From DASPKX01 sp035627835 (GTDB lineage: Bacteria > Verrucomicrobiota > Verrucomicrobiia > Limisphaerales > SXQI01), in contig DASPKX010000082.1 of NCBI GenBank assembly GCA_035627835.1, positions 1-31,664 on the forward strand: 31,664 nucleotides of DNA, read 5' to 3'. The notes under the pieces were generated by a model. That model was given only the letters and a program-made list of their open reading frames with translations. It was not told where the DNA came from and made no database searches. The position numbers were made by a program, and so were the translations under genes. Below are positions 30,868 to 31,664 of the stretch, one piece after another. Position 1 is the stretch's first letter. Every line of letters begins with the position of its first letter.

Positions 30868-31664
30868 TCAAGGGATAGTGACTGGCTTATGGCCGTGGGG
30901 GGAGATGTTCGTCGTGAGGCCACCGATTTGAAGATGAATGGGTATTTCTCTGTTGGTCCCTAAACCAATGCGAGTTACAGGCTCCATCTGAGTTCGATAG
31001 CCTTCGCCGAGAGGCAATGCGAATGCCTGTATTGTAGCTGTGTTTTGAAGCCGCCCAACTTGACCCCAATGTTTGGAGGAATTCAGGCGCAGAGTCACCG
31101 CGGCTCCGACATCAGCCAGCCGATTCTCGAAGATGCGGATCGTTTGCCGGATCTTGGGATGAACCTCAAAGGTCGTCACAATGAGGTCGAGTTTACCGTC
31201 GCCCGTGAGGTCGGCGGCGGCGACATTCCGGGAATCCTCCTGCATAGCGAGGCCGAATAAATAACCTACCTCCACGAAGTTAGTTCCACCTTCGTTCAGG
31301 AAAAAGCGATTTCGCTCATAGCCACCATAGGAATGTCCGCGGCCACGCGTTGCGCGGAATTTCTCCTGGAAATACTGATGGGCGAGCGCGTTCTCTTGCG
31401 ACTTTCCAACATAGATGTCGTGAAGCCAAAACTCGGGTTCGTAGTCCTCAACCGATGCTTTGGTTTCGTGGCCGTTGGCGATGTAGACATCCGCAAATCC
31501 GTCGAAGTCGAAATCAGCGGCGGCTGAGCCCCAGGACCAGCCTGTGCGGGCGAGTTGAGCGCCGAGGGGTGATTGCTGGTAACCGGAGTGACGATGGCCA
31601 AAGAATAGTCTGTTGCCAAAGGTGAGGGCCTCTCGTTTCCCGGCGTCGCGAAGCTCGTATGGAC
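30868..31664 (-). CDS. CRTAC1-type FG-GAP/ASPIC-UnbV protein (5' end outside window)
   Basis: On the minus strand the frame is open from the last base of the window through 264 residues to the stop at 30868; an internal start near 31275 is not the true one, because family sequence continues upstream without a break. Visible blocks are WGSAAADFDFDGFADVYIANG (~44-64) and AAADLTGDGKLDLIVTTFE (~148-166), FG-GAP/VCBS calcium-binding repeats of a beta-propeller, plus NRFFLNEGGTNFVEVG between them. The C-terminal ~95 residues (IRIFENRLADVGAAVTLRLNSS... to GLGTNREIPIHLQIGG) correspond to the ASPIC/UnbV domain. These are large secreted proteins common in Verrucomicrobia and Planctomycetes; function unknown. 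Confidence 0.88.
   Translation of the reverse strand, partial: PYELRDAGKREALTFGNRLFFGHRHSGYQQSPLGAQLARTGWSWGSAAADFDFDGFADVYIANGHETKASVEDYEPEFWLHDIYVGKSQENALAHQYFQEKFRATRGRGHSYGGYERNRFFLNEGGTNFVEVGYLFGLAMQEDSRNVAAADLTGDGKLDLIVTTFEVHPKIRQTIRIFENRLADVGAAVTLRLNSSKHWGQVGRLQNTATIQAFALPLGEGYRTQMEPVTRIGLGTNREIPIHLQIGGLTTNISPHGHKPVTIP

Noticed and set aside
31296..31619. Minus-strand open frame of 107 codons near the right edge
   Set aside because: Off-frame shadow. Translating the neighbouring frame gives continuous FG-GAP sequence up to the window end.
1..31664. CRISPR array, tRNA/rRNA, IS element or prophage
   Set aside because: No regularly spaced repeats, cloverleaf, transposase or phage gene was seen on either strand by reading; a tRNA-scan run was not possible.

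Overview
The window comes from a bacterium of the PVC group, most likely Verrucomicrobiota of the Pedosphaera/Limisphaera type. The evidence is the set of lineage-typical families: a PVC-type CxxCH heme protein, an ECF sigma factor of the Rhodopirellula/Verrucomicrobium family paired with a FecR-LamG membrane protein, two prepilin-like H-X9-DG proteins, a CRTAC1-type FG-GAP protein, an LVIVD-repeat protein and a Tat-exported Gfo/Idh/MocA oxidoreductase. No rRNA, tRNA, CRISPR array, insertion sequence or phage gene was seen. The sequence is GC-rich, gene-dense and uniform, like an ordinary chromosome segment.

Layout. 1-1827: 3' part of an LVIVD-repeat exported protein. 1875-4412: Ski2-like DEAD/DEAH helicase, overlapping the convergent next unit by 8 nt. 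14210 down to 4405 (minus strand): a tightly packed seven-gene unit reading ECF sigma factor, FecR-LamG transmembrane protein, alpha/beta hydrolase, tandem CE1 esterase, PVC-type cytochrome/dehydrogenase, small secreted protein, GH10 xylanase. It looks like a self-regulated locus for deacylating and cutting xylan. 14287-15201 (minus): a MerR regulator with a B12-binding light-sensor module (CarH/LitR type). It diverges from a secreted fasciclin (FAS1) protein at 15395-15907. The intergenic region carries three direct repeats with an exact 11-bp period that fit a CarH operator. 16033-19156: a membrane protein, threonine ammonia-lyase, family-4 uracil-DNA glycosylase and an SRPBCC protein. 19353-21385: two adjacent GDP-mannose 4,6-dehydratase paralogues. 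21393-22217: an H-X9-DG prepilin-like protein. 22427-25392: a Ycf46-like AAA ATPase overlapping a DUF2851 protein. 25464-26603: an exported alpha/alpha-toroid protein with a strong terminator. 26670-27983: Tat-exported Gfo/Idh/MocA oxidoreductase. 27984-28593: a gene-free region rich in hairpins. 28594-30012: an alginate-export-type porin. 30090-30854: a second prepilin-like protein. 30868-31664: the C-terminal part of a CRTAC1/ASPIC-type protein.

The two most interesting signals are (i) the CarH-type photoreceptor, 11-bp-repeat operator and fasciclin gene, which suggest a light-induced secreted FAS1 protein, and (ii) the sigma/FecR-LamG-headed xylan locus, where at least four adjacent secreted enzymes share unusual RGGFGG/TNAPG-type low-complexity loop insertions.
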